From: Peptacetobacter hominis | Lineage (GTDB): Bacteria; Bacillota; Clostridia; Peptostreptococcales; Peptostreptococcaceae | Direction: 5' to 3' | DNA: 64,000 nucleotides | NCBI RefSeq assembly: GCF_006861675.1 | Contig: NZ_SGJB01000006.1 | Coordinates: 1 to 64,000 of the forward strand | Shown here: piece by piece, positions 26,591 through 35,559 of the stretch | How the letters are laid out: each line of letters begins with the position of its first letter | Position numbering within the stretch: position 1 is the first letter of the stretch | Notes under the pieces: model-generated | What the model was told of the DNA's origin: nothing | What the model saw: the letters and a program-made list of their open reading frames with translations, nothing else | Databases searched by the model: none | Translations under genes and position numbers: made by a program

Positions 26591-26724
26591 GCATCAAAAC
26601 GTTTAATTTTCAATAGTTAAATTTTAGATTTGAGAGAAATTTTTAAATATAAAAAAAAGAATTTTTATAGTATGTTTATATAGTATAAAATAACTTTTTT
26701 AATATATTTTGCACAAAATAAAAA

Positions 26725-26743
26725 GACCATCTATAAGATGGTC
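26725..26743 (-). terminator. Terminator of infC-rpmI-rplT
   Basis: GACCATCT/AGATGGTC stem with a short loop, followed on the minus strand by TTTTTATTTTG, just after the rplT stop. Confidence 0.88.
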
Positions 26744-26756
26744 CTGATTTTTTTAA

Positions 26757-27113
26757 TTAAGCTAATTTAGCTTTAGCAACTTCTACTAATTTAGCAAATC
26801 CTGCTGGATCATGTATAGCCATTTCAGATAACATTTTTCTGTTAACTTCTACACCAGCTAGTTTTAATCCGTTCATGAATCTTGAATAAGACATTCCGTT
26901 CATTCTAGCTGCAGCGTTTATTCTCTGTATCCAAAGTTTTCTGTAGTCTCTTTTCTTTAATTTTCTTCCTATATATGCATTTCTTAATGCTTTCATTACA
27001 AATGCATTAGCTGGTCTATATAATTTGCTTCTAGATCCTCTGAATCCTTTTGCAAGTTTTAAAACTTTTTTATGTTTTTTACGGGCATTCATAGCTTTTT
27101 TTACTCTTGCCAT
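26757..27113 (-). CDS. rplT: 50S ribosomal protein L20
   Basis: Large-subunit assembly protein binding 23S rRNA, 118 aa, full length. Signature '[16 protein letters not shown]' and N-terminal '[18 protein letters not shown]'. In Firmicutes L20 also represses its own operon by binding the infC leader, present upstream here. Last gene of infC-rpmI-rplT. Confidence 0.98.
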   Translation of the reverse strand: MARVKKAMNARKKHKKVLKLAKGFRGSRSKLYRPANAFVMKALRNAYIGRKLKKRDYRKLWIQRINAAARMNGMSYSRFMNGLKLAGVEVNRKMLSEMAIHDPAGFAKLVEVAKAKLA

Positions 27114-27194
27114 TCTTCCAATCCTCCTCGATTATTATTAAATTCTAAACATTATATATTATTGTAATTTGATTTCTTATTAGGCTACCGTTTC

Positions 27195-27392
27195 TTATTT
27201 GTATGGTAGTAACTGAGCTATTCTTCTTGCATCACCTTCAGAAACTAAAGTTGACTGTCTAAGGTTCATTTTAGTTTTTGGAGATTTTTTAGTTAATATA
27301 TGGCTTTTGAAAGCTTTAGCTCTCTTTAACTTTCCATTTCCTGTTCTTTTTAATCTTTTTGCTGCTCCTCTATGAGTTTTCATTTTAGGCAT
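27195..27392 (-). CDS. rpmI: 50S ribosomal protein L35
   Basis: Small basic ribosomal protein of 65 aa, complete. '[20 protein letters not shown]' is the family N-terminus. It lies between infC (19 nt) and rplT (81 nt). Confidence 0.98.
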   Translation of the reverse strand: MPKMKTHRGAAKRLKRTGNGKLKRAKAFKSHILTKKSPKTKMNLRQSTLVSEGDARRIAQLLPYK

Positions 27393-27411
27393 GATAATTT
27401 CCTCCTCTCAA

Positions 27412-27927
27412 TTATTTCTTATCTTTTTTTGGATCTATTATTACAACCATGTTGTTCCCTTCGAATGCAGGGGCTTTTACTGGTTCTCCAAACTCTTTAA
27501 CTGCATCTATGAATTTAAGCATAACTTCTTTACCTATATCCTTATGCCCTAATTCTCTACCTCTGAATCTAAGCTCTACTTTAACCTTGTCTCCTTTTGA
27601 AAGGAATTTGCAGGCCTGTTTAGCTTTAGTGTTAAGGTCGTTCTGTTCTATACCAGGTCTTAATCTAACTTCTTTAACATTTATAGTCTTCTGTTTTTTC
27701 TTTGCTTCTTTTTCTTTTCTTGCCTGTTCGTATCTGTATTTACCGTAGTCCATTATTTTACAAACCGGCGGTTTTGCGTTTGGTGATATAAGTACAAGGT
27801 CAAGATTTTTGCTGTTTGCCAGCTTCTGAGCTTCCTTTGTAGGCATTATCTTTGGCTCTCCATCCTGGAAAACAACTCTTACCTCATCACATCTTATCTG
27901 TTCGTTTATTGCGACTTCCTTACTAAT
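27412..27927 (-). CDS. infC: Translation initiation factor IF-3, AUU start codon
   Basis: Binds the 30S subunit and proofreads start-codon choice. The true gene is 171 aa and begins at ATT (27925-27927), with GGAGGTG eight bases upstream. The frame then reads ISKEVAINEQIRCDEVRVVF, the expected IF-3 N-domain. An ATG start at 27846 would give a 144-aa protein lacking the first 27 residues of that domain and has no SD. The rare AUU start is the classic device by which IF-3 limits its own synthesis, known from E. coli. The C-domain has 'KQACKFLSKGDKVKVELRFRGRE' (pieces 'KVKVELRFRGRE'). Confidence 0.95.
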   Translation of the reverse strand: MSKEVAINEQIRCDEVRVVFQDGEPKIMPTKEAQKLANSKNLDLVLISPNAKPPVCKIMDYGKYRYEQARKEKEAKKKQKTINVKEVRLRPGIEQNDLNTKAKQACKFLSKGDKVKVELRFRGRELGHKDIGKEVMLKFIDAVKEFGEPVKAPAFEGNNMVVIIDPKKDKK

Positions 27928-27954
27928 GGCAGTACACCTCCATAATTATATTTA

Positions 27955-28110
27955 AAAAAGGCGAATGAGTTTTCTCATCCGCCATATAAGTTACATCATA
28001 ACAAAACTTCTCTTCTTTACAGAAAAGTTTTCAACCTATATTAACACTTACTGACTCTTAGTCGTAAGGTGAGAAACGGATTTCTACTTGCTGTCCTTTT
28101 TCGATTACTT
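27955..28110 (-). promoter_or_regulatory. Ribosomal protein L20-type leader with attenuator
   Basis: A roughly 150-nt structured 5' leader of infC. It contains GTTTCTCACC and CTTACGACTAAGAGTC, sequences I associate with Firmicute L20 leaders, and ends in a terminator GGCGGATGAG/CTCATTCGCC followed by TTTTTT (27960-27983 on plus). L20 binding would favour termination. The motif match is from memory. Confidence 0.78.
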
Positions 28111-28114
28111 GATT

Positions 28115-28143
28115 AGTATATCATCCTTCTGTATACAATGCAA
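28115..28143 (-). promoter_or_regulatory. Promoter of the infC operon
   Basis: The minus strand reads TTGCAT (28138-28143), a 17-nt spacer, then TATACT (28115-28120), followed by the L20-type leader. Confidence 0.8.
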
Positions 28144-28165
28144 GTCTTTTTTGAAATAATTTTTA

Positions 28166-29029
28166 TTAATATGTAAGTATCTCTATTCCATCCTCTGTTA
28201 CAAGTATCTGATGCTCCCACTGAGCAGAAAGAGAATCATCTGCTGTATATACAGTCCACTCATTCTCATCATCTACATATACATCGTATTCACCCTCATT
28301 TATCATAGGTTCAACTGTAAATATCATACCCGGTGCAAGAATCATTCCTTCACCTTTTTTACCTACATGAGCTACAAATGGATCTTCATGGAATTTAAGA
28401 CCTATACCATGACCTCCAAATGCTCTTACTACAGAATATCCATTTTTTTCTGCATGTTCCTGAACTGCTGCCCCGATGTCACCAAGATGGCACCATGGTT
28501 TTATAGCTTTTATCCCTGCTTCAAGACATTCTTTCGCTATATCTGTTATTTTATCGGCAGCTTCACTTACCTTTCCTATTTTGAACATTCTAGATGCATC
28601 AGAAAAATATCCATCTTTTATAGTAGATACATCTACGTTTATTATATCTCCTTCTTTAAGAATTATATTCTCATCAGGAATTCCATGGCATACCTCATTG
28701 TTTAATGATGTACACACACTCTTAGGGAAACCTCCATAGTTAAGTGGTGCAGGTATAGCACCATGCTCTATAGTATAGTTGTGTACTATTTTATTTATAT
28801 CTTCCGTACTCATTCCTGCTTTTATATTTTTAGAAACCTCATCAAGTACTCCTGTATTTATTTCTGCACTTCTTTTTATTCCTTCTATCTGCTCCTTATT
28901 CTTTATAAGAGATTTCGGAGGCATTATTTCTCCGCTAGCTTTAAGCTGTTCATATTTTTCATCAAATTCCATGTGGCATTTCTTATATTTAAGTCCACTT
29001 CCACACCAGCATTTATCATTTCTGTTCAT
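28166..29029 (-). CDS. map: Methionine aminopeptidase type I with SEC-C zinc motif
   Basis: Removes the initiator Met from nascent proteins. 287 aa from ATG 29029 (an earlier GTG overlaps the SD). A SEC-C motif (residues 1-20, 'NDKCWCGSGLKYKKCH') probably binds zinc and helps ribosome or partner docking. The pita-bread catalytic domain follows with metal ligands in 'INVDVSTIKDGYFSDAS', 'GGHGIGLKFHEDP' and 'FTVEPMI' plus the final 'WEHQILVTEDG'. Such SEC-C-MAP proteins are a second MAP form in Clostridia. Confidence 0.93.
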   Translation of the reverse strand: MNRNDKCWCGSGLKYKKCHMEFDEKYEQLKASGEIMPPKSLIKNKEQIEGIKRSAEINTGVLDEVSKNIKAGMSTEDINKIVHNYTIEHGAIPAPLNYGGFPKSVCTSLNNEVCHGIPDENIILKEGDIINVDVSTIKDGYFSDASRMFKIGKVSEAADKITDIAKECLEAGIKAIKPWCHLGDIGAAVQEHAEKNGYSVVRAFGGHGIGLKFHEDPFVAHVGKKGEGMILAPGMIFTVEPMINEGEYDVYVDDENEWTVYTADDSLSAQWEHQILVTEDGIEILTY

Positions 29030-29112
29030 TAATAAATTCACTCCTCTATTTCATTCTATATATATTTTACCATTAATTTTTATTAAGGAAACATTTATTA
29101 TCTATTTTTATG

Positions 29113-29141
29113 TTGACTTTGGACTAATTCAAAATTATAAT
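29113..29141 (+). promoter_or_regulatory. Promoter of the mntP riboswitch transcript
   Basis: TTGACT (29113-29118), a 17-nt spacer, then TATAAT (29136-29141), about 25 nt before the riboswitch. Confidence 0.8.
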
Positions 29142-29164
29142 AATATCAGTTGAATATAATATCA

Positions 29165-29310
29165 TACTTTGATAGGGGAGTAGTCGGCATTTTTTATTAA
29201 AAATGTAATACGGTCAACATACTGGCAGCACAGCTGTCTGGCTTTATTTTGAATGATGAGACTTATCTGCAGATATTCTGCAGGTAGGTCTTTTTTATTT
29301 TCAACTGATT
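29165..29310 (+). promoter_or_regulatory. yybP-ykoY Mn2+ riboswitch upstream of mntP
   Basis: The conserved loops GGGGAGTAG (29175-29183) and CGGTCAACATACTGG lie in the expected order. An intrinsic terminator with AGACTTATCTGCAG pairing CTGCAGGTAGGTCT and a T6 tract follows (29258-29296). This class senses Mn2+ and switches transcription on by disrupting the terminator. The downstream gene, an Mn2+ exporter, fits exactly. Confidence 0.92.
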
Positions 29311-29349
29311 ATTCGTATCATTTTAGGATTTATTTGTTAGGAGGTATTT

Positions 29350-29910
29350 ATGAGTACATTTGAAATTTTTCTTACAGCAATTGCACTTTCTATGGATGCA
29401 TTTGCTGTAGCTGTATGCAAAGGTCTTTCACTTGACAGGAAAAACTTCAGACTTTCTGCACTTACAGGATTATATTTTGGGGGATTTCAGGCACTTATGC
29501 CTGTTATAGGATTTTTCCTGGCCGGTATATTCAGCGATAAAATCAATTCATTCGATCATTGGATAGCCTTTATATTACTGGGAATTATCGGAGCCAATAT
29601 GATAAAGGAATCAAGAGATACAAGCTGCGAAGTTTCAAGTCCATCTTTTTCATTTGTAGTTATGACTGGCCTTGCCATAGCTACGAGTATCGATGCTCTT
29701 GCTGTCGGTGTAACATATTCTTTTCTGAAGGTAAATATCCTATACGCAGCAATTATAACCGGTATAACTACTTTTGTTATATCAACTGCCGGGGTATATA
29801 TCGGCAATATATTCGGTGCAAAATACAAGTCAAAAGCAGAGTTTGCCGGTGGACTTGTTCTTGTACTTCTCGGTACAAAAATTCTTCTTCAGCACCTTGG
29901 AATATTATAA
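29350..29910 (+). CDS. mntP: Manganese efflux pump MntP
   Basis: Exports Mn2+ when it is in excess. 186 aa, six membrane spans arranged as two three-helix repeats. Each repeat has the acidic motif: 'ALSMDAFAVAVCKG' (residues 11-24) and 'ATSIDALAVGVTYS' (about 109-122). The start ATG follows AGGAGG. Regulated by the Mn2+ riboswitch upstream. Confidence 0.95.
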   Translation: MSTFEIFLTAIALSMDAFAVAVCKGLSLDRKNFRLSALTGLYFGGFQALMPVIGFFLAGIFSDKINSFDHWIAFILLGIIGANMIKESRDTSCEVSSPSFSFVVMTGLAIATSIDALAVGVTYSFLKVNILYAAIITGITTFVISTAGVYIGNIFGAKYKSKAEFAGGLVLVLLGTKILLQHLGIL

Positions 29911-29913
29911 ATA

Positions 29914-29946
29914 AGAAAAACCCGAGAATTCTCTCGGGCTTCTTTT
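29914..29946. terminator. Bidirectional terminator between mntP and proC
   Basis: CCCGAGA/TCTCGGG stem flanked by AAGAAAAA and TTCTTTTTT. It serves the two convergent genes. Confidence 0.9.
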
Positions 29947-30744
29947 TTATTTTAATCTATTATCTTTTTCTATTACCGCTGTTACTGCTTTTTCTGCTGC
30001 ATCCATAAATGCCTTTTCGTGAAGTGTACAAACTCCCTCTATTGTAGTTCCTCCTGGTGAACAAACCTCATCTACAAGTGCATAAGGATGTTTTCCTGAT
30101 TCAAGAACCATTTTTGCAGAACCCATTACAGAATCCGCTGCTATCTTAAGTGCAAGATCTTTAGGCATTCCAGCCTTTACTCCACCTCTTGCAAGCGCAT
30201 CTATGTACATATATGTAAATGCAGGAGATGCCCCACCTACTGCAGAGAATATTCCAAACTGATCTTCTGTAAGTTTTATTATACTTCCAACAGCTCCAAA
30301 CATTTCTTCTACTGCTTTTATTTCTTCCTCTGTTGAATCTTCACTTGCTGTATAACAGCTTGTAGAACTAAGTACCCGTGAGTTTACGTTAGGCATAACT
30401 CTTATTACATGTACATTTTCCCCAAGTTCTTCTTTTAAATACGATATTTCTTTTCCGGCAGCTATAGAAACTATAAGCTGTCCATCCTTCATATATTTTT
30501 TTACTTCAGGAAGAACTGAAGGTAACATCTGTGGTTTTACTCCTAGAACTATTACATCTGATTTTTCAACAAGTTCCTGAGTTGAATAGCATGTAGTTAC
30601 TCCATATTCAGCTGAAAGTTTTTCAACCTTTGCTGCAGTTCTATTGTATCCCAGAATATCTTCATTATTGAATTTATCACCTGCACACATACCTCTGATT
30701 ATAGCAGATGACATATTTCCCACACCAATAAATCCATACTTCAT
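29947..30744 (-). CDS. proC: Pyrroline-5-carboxylate reductase
   Basis: Last step of proline synthesis: reduces 1-pyrroline-5-carboxylate with NAD(P)H. 265 aa from ATG 30744 (AAAGGAAGG eight bases before); upstream in-frame starts lack an SD. The N-terminal Rossmann motif 'YGFIGVGNMSSAIIRG' and the C-terminal signature 'LVDEVCSPGGTTIEGV' are intact, with 'VRVMPNVNSRV' between. Single gene, with the thrS terminator just upstream. Confidence 0.96.
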   Translation of the reverse strand: MKYGFIGVGNMSSAIIRGMCAGDKFNNEDILGYNRTAAKVEKLSAEYGVTTCYSTQELVEKSDVIVLGVKPQMLPSVLPEVKKYMKDGQLIVSIAAGKEISYLKEELGENVHVIRVMPNVNSRVLSSTSCYTASEDSTEEEIKAVEEMFGAVGSIIKLTEDQFGIFSAVGGASPAFTYMYIDALARGGVKAGMPKDLALKIAADSVMGSAKMVLESGKHPYALVDEVCSPGGTTIEGVCTLHEKAFMDAAEKAVTAVIEKDNRLK

Positions 30745-30806
30745 ATTCAATACCTTCCTTTCATATTTTCTCATATCGTTAAAAATATAATTTATATACA
30801 CATACT

Positions 30807-30835
30807 AAAGAAGGCACTTTATAAGCGCCTTCTTT
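30807..30835 (-). terminator. Terminator of thrS
   Basis: AAAGAAGGC/GCCTTCTTT stem, T-rich flank on the minus strand, ten bases after the thrS stop. Confidence 0.86.
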
Positions 30836-30844
30836 TATAATTTT

Positions 30845-32761
30845 TTATTTGAATTCAACATTTTCTCTTGATTTTACTTTTTTCTCTACATCAGCTATGA
30901 ACTGTTCAACAGATACGTTTCCTAGTTCTCCTTCTTCTCTAGATCTTACTGATATACTGTTTTCAGCTTCTTCTTTTTCACCTACTATTATCATGTAAGG
31001 AACTTTTTCAAGCTGAGCTTCTCTTATCTTGAATCCTACTTTTTCTACCCTTGAGTCAACTTCTACTCTTATACCTGCATCAAATAGCTGTTTTCTAACT
31101 TTTTCAGCGTAATCAGCATATTTGTCAGATATCGGTATAAGTTTAACCTGAGTTGGAGCAAGCCATACAGGGAACTTACCTGCATACTGCTCTATAAGTA
31201 TTCCTATAAATCTTTCTATACTTCCGAATGCAACCCTGTGTATCATTACTGGTCTGTGTTTTTCTCCATCCTGTCCTATGTAAGTAGCATCGAATTGTCT
31301 TGGAAGCTGCATATCAAGCTGTATAGTACCGCACTGCCAAGTTCTTCCTATGCAGTCTGTTAAGTGGAAGTCTATCTTTGGTCCGTAGAAAGCTCCGTCT
31401 CCTTCATTTATAACATATGGAAGACCTAACTCTTCAAGAGCTCCTCTAAGTCCATTTTCTGCTGCTTCCCACTCTTCATCAGATCCCATTGAATCCTCTG
31501 GTCTTGTTGATAATTCAAGGTGATACTCAAATCCGAATGTTTTGTATATACCATCTATAAGTGATATTACACCTTTTATTTCATCTCTTATCTGCTCTGG
31601 TAACATGAATATATGAGCGTCGTCCTGAGTGAATGCTCTAACCCTCATAAGTCCATGAAGTGCTCCTGAAAGCTCATGTCTATGAACTCTACCAAGCTCA
31701 GCAACTCTCATTGGGAAATCTCTGTATGAGTGCATCTCGCTCTTATAGAATAACATTCCACCTGGGCAGTTCATAGGTTTTATTGCATAATCCTCATCAT
31801 CTATTTTAACAGTGTACATATTTTCTTTGTAGTGATACCAGTGTCCTGAAGTCTCCCAAAGTTTTCTGTTAAGTATTATAGGAGTTTCTATTTCTATATA
31901 TCCATCATTTCTGTGAACCTCTCTCCAGTAGTTAAGAAGTTCATTTTTAAGAGCCATACCTCTTGGTAACATTAGAGGGAATCCAGGTCCTTCTTCAGGT
32001 ATCATAAATAATTTAAGTTCTTTTCCAAGTTTTCTGTGGTCTCTTTTCTTTGCTTCTTCAAGCATATTTAAGTATTCTTCAAGATCTTTGTTTTTCTCGA
32101 ATGATACACCGTATATTCTCTGAAGCATCTTGTTGTTTTCATCTCCACGCCAGTACGCACCTGCAACACTTGTAAGTTTTACAGCTTTTACTTTCTTAGT
32201 TGAAAGAAGGTGTGGTCCAGCACAAAGATCTGTAAAATCTCCCTGCTTGTAGAATGATATTACAGCATCTTCTGGAAGATCTTCTATAAGTTCAACTTTA
32301 TAGTCTTCTCCTTTTTCTTTCATTAAAGCTATAGCTTCTTCTCTTGGAAGTTCAAATCTTTCTATTTTAAGATCTTCCTTAGCTATTTTTTTCATTTCAG
32401 CCTCAAGTTTTTCAAGATCTTCTGGAACAAGACTGTGTTCTAAATCTATATCATAGTAGAATCCATTGTCTATAGCAGGTCCTATAGCAAGTTTTGCTTC
32501 AGGATAAAGTCTTTTTATTGCCTGAGCAAGCATATGAGATGAAGTATGTCTGAATACCTCTCTACCTTCCTTATCTTCAAATTTTAAAAGGTTAAGTGAG
32601 CAATCCTTATCAAGAACCTTGTCAAGACCTACAACTTCTCCGTCTAACTCTGCTGCTACAACATTTCTTGCAAGACCTTCACTTATAGATTTTGCAACGT
32701 CAAGCACAGATACGCCTGATTCATATTCTCTTACATCGTTTTTTAAATTAACTTTTATCAT
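30845..32761 (-). CDS. thrS: Threonyl-tRNA synthetase
   Basis: Charges tRNA-Thr. 638 aa, complete. Order: N-terminal TGS domain (residues 1-60), editing domain ('RHTSSHMLAQAIKRLYPEAKL', pieces 'HTSSHMLAQAI'), then the class II catalytic core with zinc ligands Cys and His in 'PMNCPGGMLFY', 'RVHRHELSGALHGLMRVRAF' (pieces 'GRVHRHELSGALHG') and 'HRVAFGSIERFIG'. The C-terminal anticodon-binding domain starts near residue 540. Controlled by the upstream T-box. Confidence 0.98.
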   Translation of the reverse strand: MIKVNLKNDVREYESGVSVLDVAKSISEGLARNVVAAELDGEVVGLDKVLDKDCSLNLLKFEDKEGREVFRHTSSHMLAQAIKRLYPEAKLAIGPAIDNGFYYDIDLEHSLVPEDLEKLEAEMKKIAKEDLKIERFELPREEAIALMKEKGEDYKVELIEDLPEDAVISFYKQGDFTDLCAGPHLLSTKKVKAVKLTSVAGAYWRGDENNKMLQRIYGVSFEKNKDLEEYLNMLEEAKKRDHRKLGKELKLFMIPEEGPGFPLMLPRGMALKNELLNYWREVHRNDGYIEIETPIILNRKLWETSGHWYHYKENMYTVKIDDEDYAIKPMNCPGGMLFYKSEMHSYRDFPMRVAELGRVHRHELSGALHGLMRVRAFTQDDAHIFMLPEQIRDEIKGVISLIDGIYKTFGFEYHLELSTRPEDSMGSDEEWEAAENGLRGALEELGLPYVINEGDGAFYGPKIDFHLTDCIGRTWQCGTIQLDMQLPRQFDATYIGQDGEKHRPVMIHRVAFGSIERFIGILIEQYAGKFPVWLAPTQVKLIPISDKYADYAEKVRKQLFDAGIRVEVDSRVEKVGFKIREAQLEKVPYMIIVGEKEEAENSISVRSREEGELGNVSVEQFIADVEKKVKSRENVEFK

Positions 32762-32837
32762 AATCTATCCCCTCCATCTAAAATTTTTCCAATATTATAT
32801 TTTATTCTTTATAATATTTTTCTCTGTTAATTAAAAA

Positions 32838-33085
32838 AGACTCATCCCATAGATTTTGGGACGAGTCTTACTTCGCGTTTCCACCCAAGTTGATATACCA
32901 AAGATATATCCTCTTGAAGATTATAAGGTAATCACCCGGATTTTTTCACATACATAAATGTTACTGAATCCAGCTCCAAGCTAGTTTTCAGATAGTTCAT
33001 TTCCTGTGGACTCTCAGCCTTTGATCCACACTCTCTGTAAGACGACCTCTATCCTACTCTTTCTCTTCATCGCTTCTATAAAATT
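32838..33085 (-). promoter_or_regulatory. T-box riboswitch of thrS
   Basis: The minus strand carries T-box core GGGTGGAAACGCG (32874-32886), Stem I AGAGAG element, and terminator AAGACTCGTCCCA/TGGGATGAGTCTT followed by TTTTTT (32838-32869). The base after UGG is A, which pairs with the U discriminator of tRNA-Thr. An ACU triplet in CTGAAAACTAGC is a possible specifier, but I could not fix the Stem I fold by eye. Confidence 0.9.
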
Positions 33086-33093
33086 ATAACTAC

Positions 33094-33122
33094 ATTCTAT
33101 CATATGAAATATTATAATTCAA
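33094..33122 (-). promoter_or_regulatory. Promoter of the thrS T-box transcript
   Basis: The minus strand reads TTGAAT (33117-33122), a 17-nt spacer, then TAGAAT (33094-33099), directly upstream of the T-box leader. Confidence 0.68.
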
Positions 33123-33237
33123 TATCAGAGATTAATTTTTCTGAATATAGTATAAATACTTTCAAGATATATTTCATTGTAATAACTATATGTATTTTTT
33201 CTAAATATACCCATTATTTATTTTGTTACACATAAAA

Positions 33238-33993
33238 TTAGTGTCCATTTGGAATTTTGTGAAGCATACCTTTTTCTTTTTTAAAATCCGCGTATAAAAG
33301 ATCTATGAGAAGAATAGATAGTGGTATCAATGCTGCCCATATAGCTTTTCCTAAAAATTTATGTGCCAGAATTGTTGATATGATTCCTCCTGATGTAAAC
33401 ATAAAAAGCATCAGAACATGAAGTCTCATTTTTCTTATAAACTGCATATCTCTTTTTCTAAAATATTTTACTATAGCTATTCCTGTCTGTCTTACATGAT
33501 TTGTACAGAATGTAGTCGCCATAGGGACTTTTTCCGCCTGTCTGAATGTATTGTACTGCATAGAACATATAAAGTTTATAGATACCTGTGCAATCCGGTA
33601 AGGAGCTGTTTCCGGAAGCATCCCCAGTATTATAACAACTATCATCTCTATTATTATAAGAAGTGTATCCCATCTTATAAGATTTATCTTTTTTATTCTC
33701 AGAGCAAAAGACTCTGATATTATACTTCCCAATAAATACGCACTCATAGGAATTACATAATAAAGAGCTTTTTTAAAACTTCCACTTCCCAGAGCCATTG
33801 CAAGAAGTACAAAGTTTGCAGTCTGCGCATTACAGAATATTCCACCTCTTATGGTGTATGTATATGCTCCATAAAACCCTGCTACAAACATAAGCACTGC
33901 AAAAACCCATTTTTTTTCACACTCAAGAAATTCATCTCCTGTATAATTGGGTTCAGCCGTATGTTCACCTTTTAATACTGTTGAGCTATTCAA
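33238..33993 (-). CDS. DUF1275 (YoaK-family) membrane protein
   Basis: A 251-aa membrane protein with about six spans. Family hallmarks: 'GFYGAYTYTIRGGIFCNAQTANFVLLAMALG' (pieces 'RGGIFCNAQTANFVLL') and 'NTFRQAEKVPMATTFCTNHVRQTG' (pieces 'TTFCTNHVRQTG'), a repeated N/T-rich motif in transmembrane segments. Function is unknown. The start is TTG 33993 with AGGGG eight bases upstream; the GTG at 34002 is in the SD. 59 nt after the DUF445 gene and possibly co-transcribed. Confidence 0.82.
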   Translation of the reverse strand: MNSSTVLKGEHTAEPNYTGDEFLECEKKWVFAVLMFVAGFYGAYTYTIRGGIFCNAQTANFVLLAMALGSGSFKKALYYVIPMSAYLLGSIISESFALRIKKINLIRWDTLLIIIEMIVVIILGMLPETAPYRIAQVSINFICSMQYNTFRQAEKVPMATTFCTNHVRQTGIAIVKYFRKRDMQFIRKMRLHVLMLFMFTSGGIISTILAHKFLGKAIWAALIPLSILLIDLLYADFKKEKGMLHKIPNGH

Positions 33994-34052
33994 TAAAAAC
34001 ACCCCTTTTTTAAAGCTTTCGTATAAAATCAATTATTCATTTACTATAAATT

Positions 34053-34655
34053 TTATATTATAAAACTTATTATTCCCTGTACTATTCCGATTATAAATCC
34101 CAGAATAAGTCCCAGTACTTCAATATGTTTAAGTTCTCTGCTTGCAACCTCAAGAGTAATCTTTTCTATTTCCTCAAGGTCAAAGGCATTTATTTTATCT
34201 TCAACTATTTTTTCTATATCAACTCTTTCTTTAGCAGTCTTTATAAAATTATCTCCCATTTGATCTATCATATCTGAAGCTTCTTTTTTAACTATATCGG
34301 ATATATATGAGTTTATCATTCCTGTTATAGCCCGAGGAAGAAACATAGCCTTTTCTGATACTATATTTCCTATTTTCTCATTCAGATATTCAACTATTTT
34401 CTCTTTATCCTCTTCCTTTATTACACCATCAAATATATCATCTTCATTTAAAAGTTCTCTATTTACTATCTGAGCTATGTTTTTTGCAATTTCAGCTCTT
34501 CTTTTTGGTATAAGTCCCATTATCTCATAGTTTATAATTGGTATTTTTACAGGCACAATAGGTCTAAACAGCATTTTTACTGCGACTACATTGGTTATAT
34601 ATCCTATAAGTCCACCGATAAGTGCCATAAGTAAAATTCTAAAAAATATCTCCAT
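34053..34655 (-). CDS. DUF445 (YheB-like) membrane protein
   Basis: A 200-aa protein with hydrophobic segments at both ends (residues 5-30 and 180-198). The motif 'GGLIGYITNVVAVKMLFRP' and 'GLIPKRRAEIAKNI' are diagnostic for DUF445. The helical middle part probably lies in the cytoplasm. Function unknown. Second gene of a set with the GME-fold protein (27 nt upstream). Confidence 0.85.
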   Translation of the reverse strand: MEIFFRILLMALIGGLIGYITNVVAVKMLFRPIVPVKIPIINYEIMGLIPKRRAEIAKNIAQIVNRELLNEDDIFDGVIKEEDKEKIVEYLNEKIGNIVSEKAMFLPRAITGMINSYISDIVKKEASDMIDQMGDNFIKTAKERVDIEKIVEDKINAFDLEEIEKITLEVASRELKHIEVLGLILGFIIGIVQGIISFII

Positions 34656-34682
34656 TTTTCACTCTTCCTTTCAATTGATGTT

Positions 34683-35435
34683 TTACTCTGTAGCCAGAGG
34701 GATTATACTTCCTAAATCCACAAGTTTTTCCTTTCCCAGAGAAACTGCTTTTTTATCTCTTTTGGTTAGAAATTCATTTATAATTTCATAATCACTGTGT
34801 CTTTCTATATTTCCGGTAAATCCTATTTCATTTTCTGAAATCATTCCACTGCATCCACCTATAAAACCGTAATTCATTCCAAAAAGCTCTATTTCTCCCG
34901 GCTCTATAAGAAGACTGTCTATACCGTGTTTTATAACCTCTCTATGTATTCCGGCATCTGATGTTATTATCGAATTATCATCTACAACGCATACAGAACA
35001 TTTTGAATATCCCTGTTTAACATTTATTATGTTCATTTTTCTTTTTTCTATATATTCTTTTATAACAGGATCTGTATGTTCATATTTATGTATTATGTTA
35101 TTTCCTACTACACAAACATTATATGCTATATTTCCTGGATATTTGTCAGATATGAATGTTTCTCCCTTTATTGCTTCTATCCCGTATTCTTTAAATATTT
35201 TTTTATAATCATCGTATAAATTGGGACATACTACAACTTTTCCATCCCCACAATTAAATATAGATATATCCGGGTGATAGGCTACTTCAGAATATGTATC
35301 TCTACATTCAATACTTTTTATAAGCCTGATTCCTCTTTTGACAAGATTTTTTTCAATTTCTTCTGAAACTCTTCCATCTACAAGTGCAAGAGCCAGTTTT
35401 TTATCGACTATAAACGGTTCTTTTGAAAAATTCAT
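34683..35435 (-). CDS. DUF6873 family, GME (pentein)-fold protein
   Basis: A 250-aa soluble protein. Overall pattern and phrases such as 'CRDTYSEVAYHPDISIFNCGDG' (pieces 'YSEVAYHPDISIF'), 'GYSKCSVCVVDDNSIITSDAGI' (pieces 'CSVCVVDDNSIITSDAG') and 'NYGFIGGCSGMI' suggest the guanidino-group modifying enzyme fold. The H-P-D and G-F-I-G-G-C elements look like the catalytic His and Cys regions of penteins, so an enzyme on an amidino or guanidino compound is possible. Substrate unknown; family recalled, not searched. Confidence 0.65.
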   Translation of the reverse strand: MNFSKEPFIVDKKLALALVDGRVSEEIEKNLVKRGIRLIKSIECRDTYSEVAYHPDISIFNCGDGKVVVCPNLYDDYKKIFKEYGIEAIKGETFISDKYPGNIAYNVCVVGNNIIHKYEHTDPVIKEYIEKRKMNIINVKQGYSKCSVCVVDDNSIITSDAGIHREVIKHGIDSLLIEPGEIELFGMNYGFIGGCSGMISENEIGFTGNIERHSDYEIINEFLTKRDKKAVSLGKEKLVDLGSIIPLATE

Positions 35436-35483
35436 AAAAACATCTCCTTTTGAATCTGAATATATCCTTCAAAAAAACAAATA

Positions 35484-35507
35484 AAAAGGTAGAGCAATCT
35501 ACCTTTT
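35484..35507 (-). terminator. Terminator of the PP2C-glycosyltransferase transcript
   Basis: Perfect stem AAAAGGTAGA/TCTACCTTTT with a 4-nt loop, followed on the minus strand by TTTTTATTTGTTTTTTT. Confidence 0.88.
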
Positions 35508-35559
35508 CAGTATTATACCATATTTGAATATATTATGTTTACTGTAATTTATGCAAACA

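Noticed and set aside
26510..26720. c-di-AMP (ydaO-type) riboswitch before the potassium transporter
   Set aside because: The gap is too short and lacks the conserved core of that class; only an inverted repeat is present.
27412..27846. infC starting at the ATG at 27846
   Set aside because: No SD, removes 27 conserved N-terminal residues, while ATT at 27927 has an ideal SD.
28211..28705. Plus-strand open frame of 164 codons opposite the methionine aminopeptidase
   Set aside because: Low-complexity Tyr/Phe/Ile-rich sequence typical of antisense frames; the minus-strand gene is certain.
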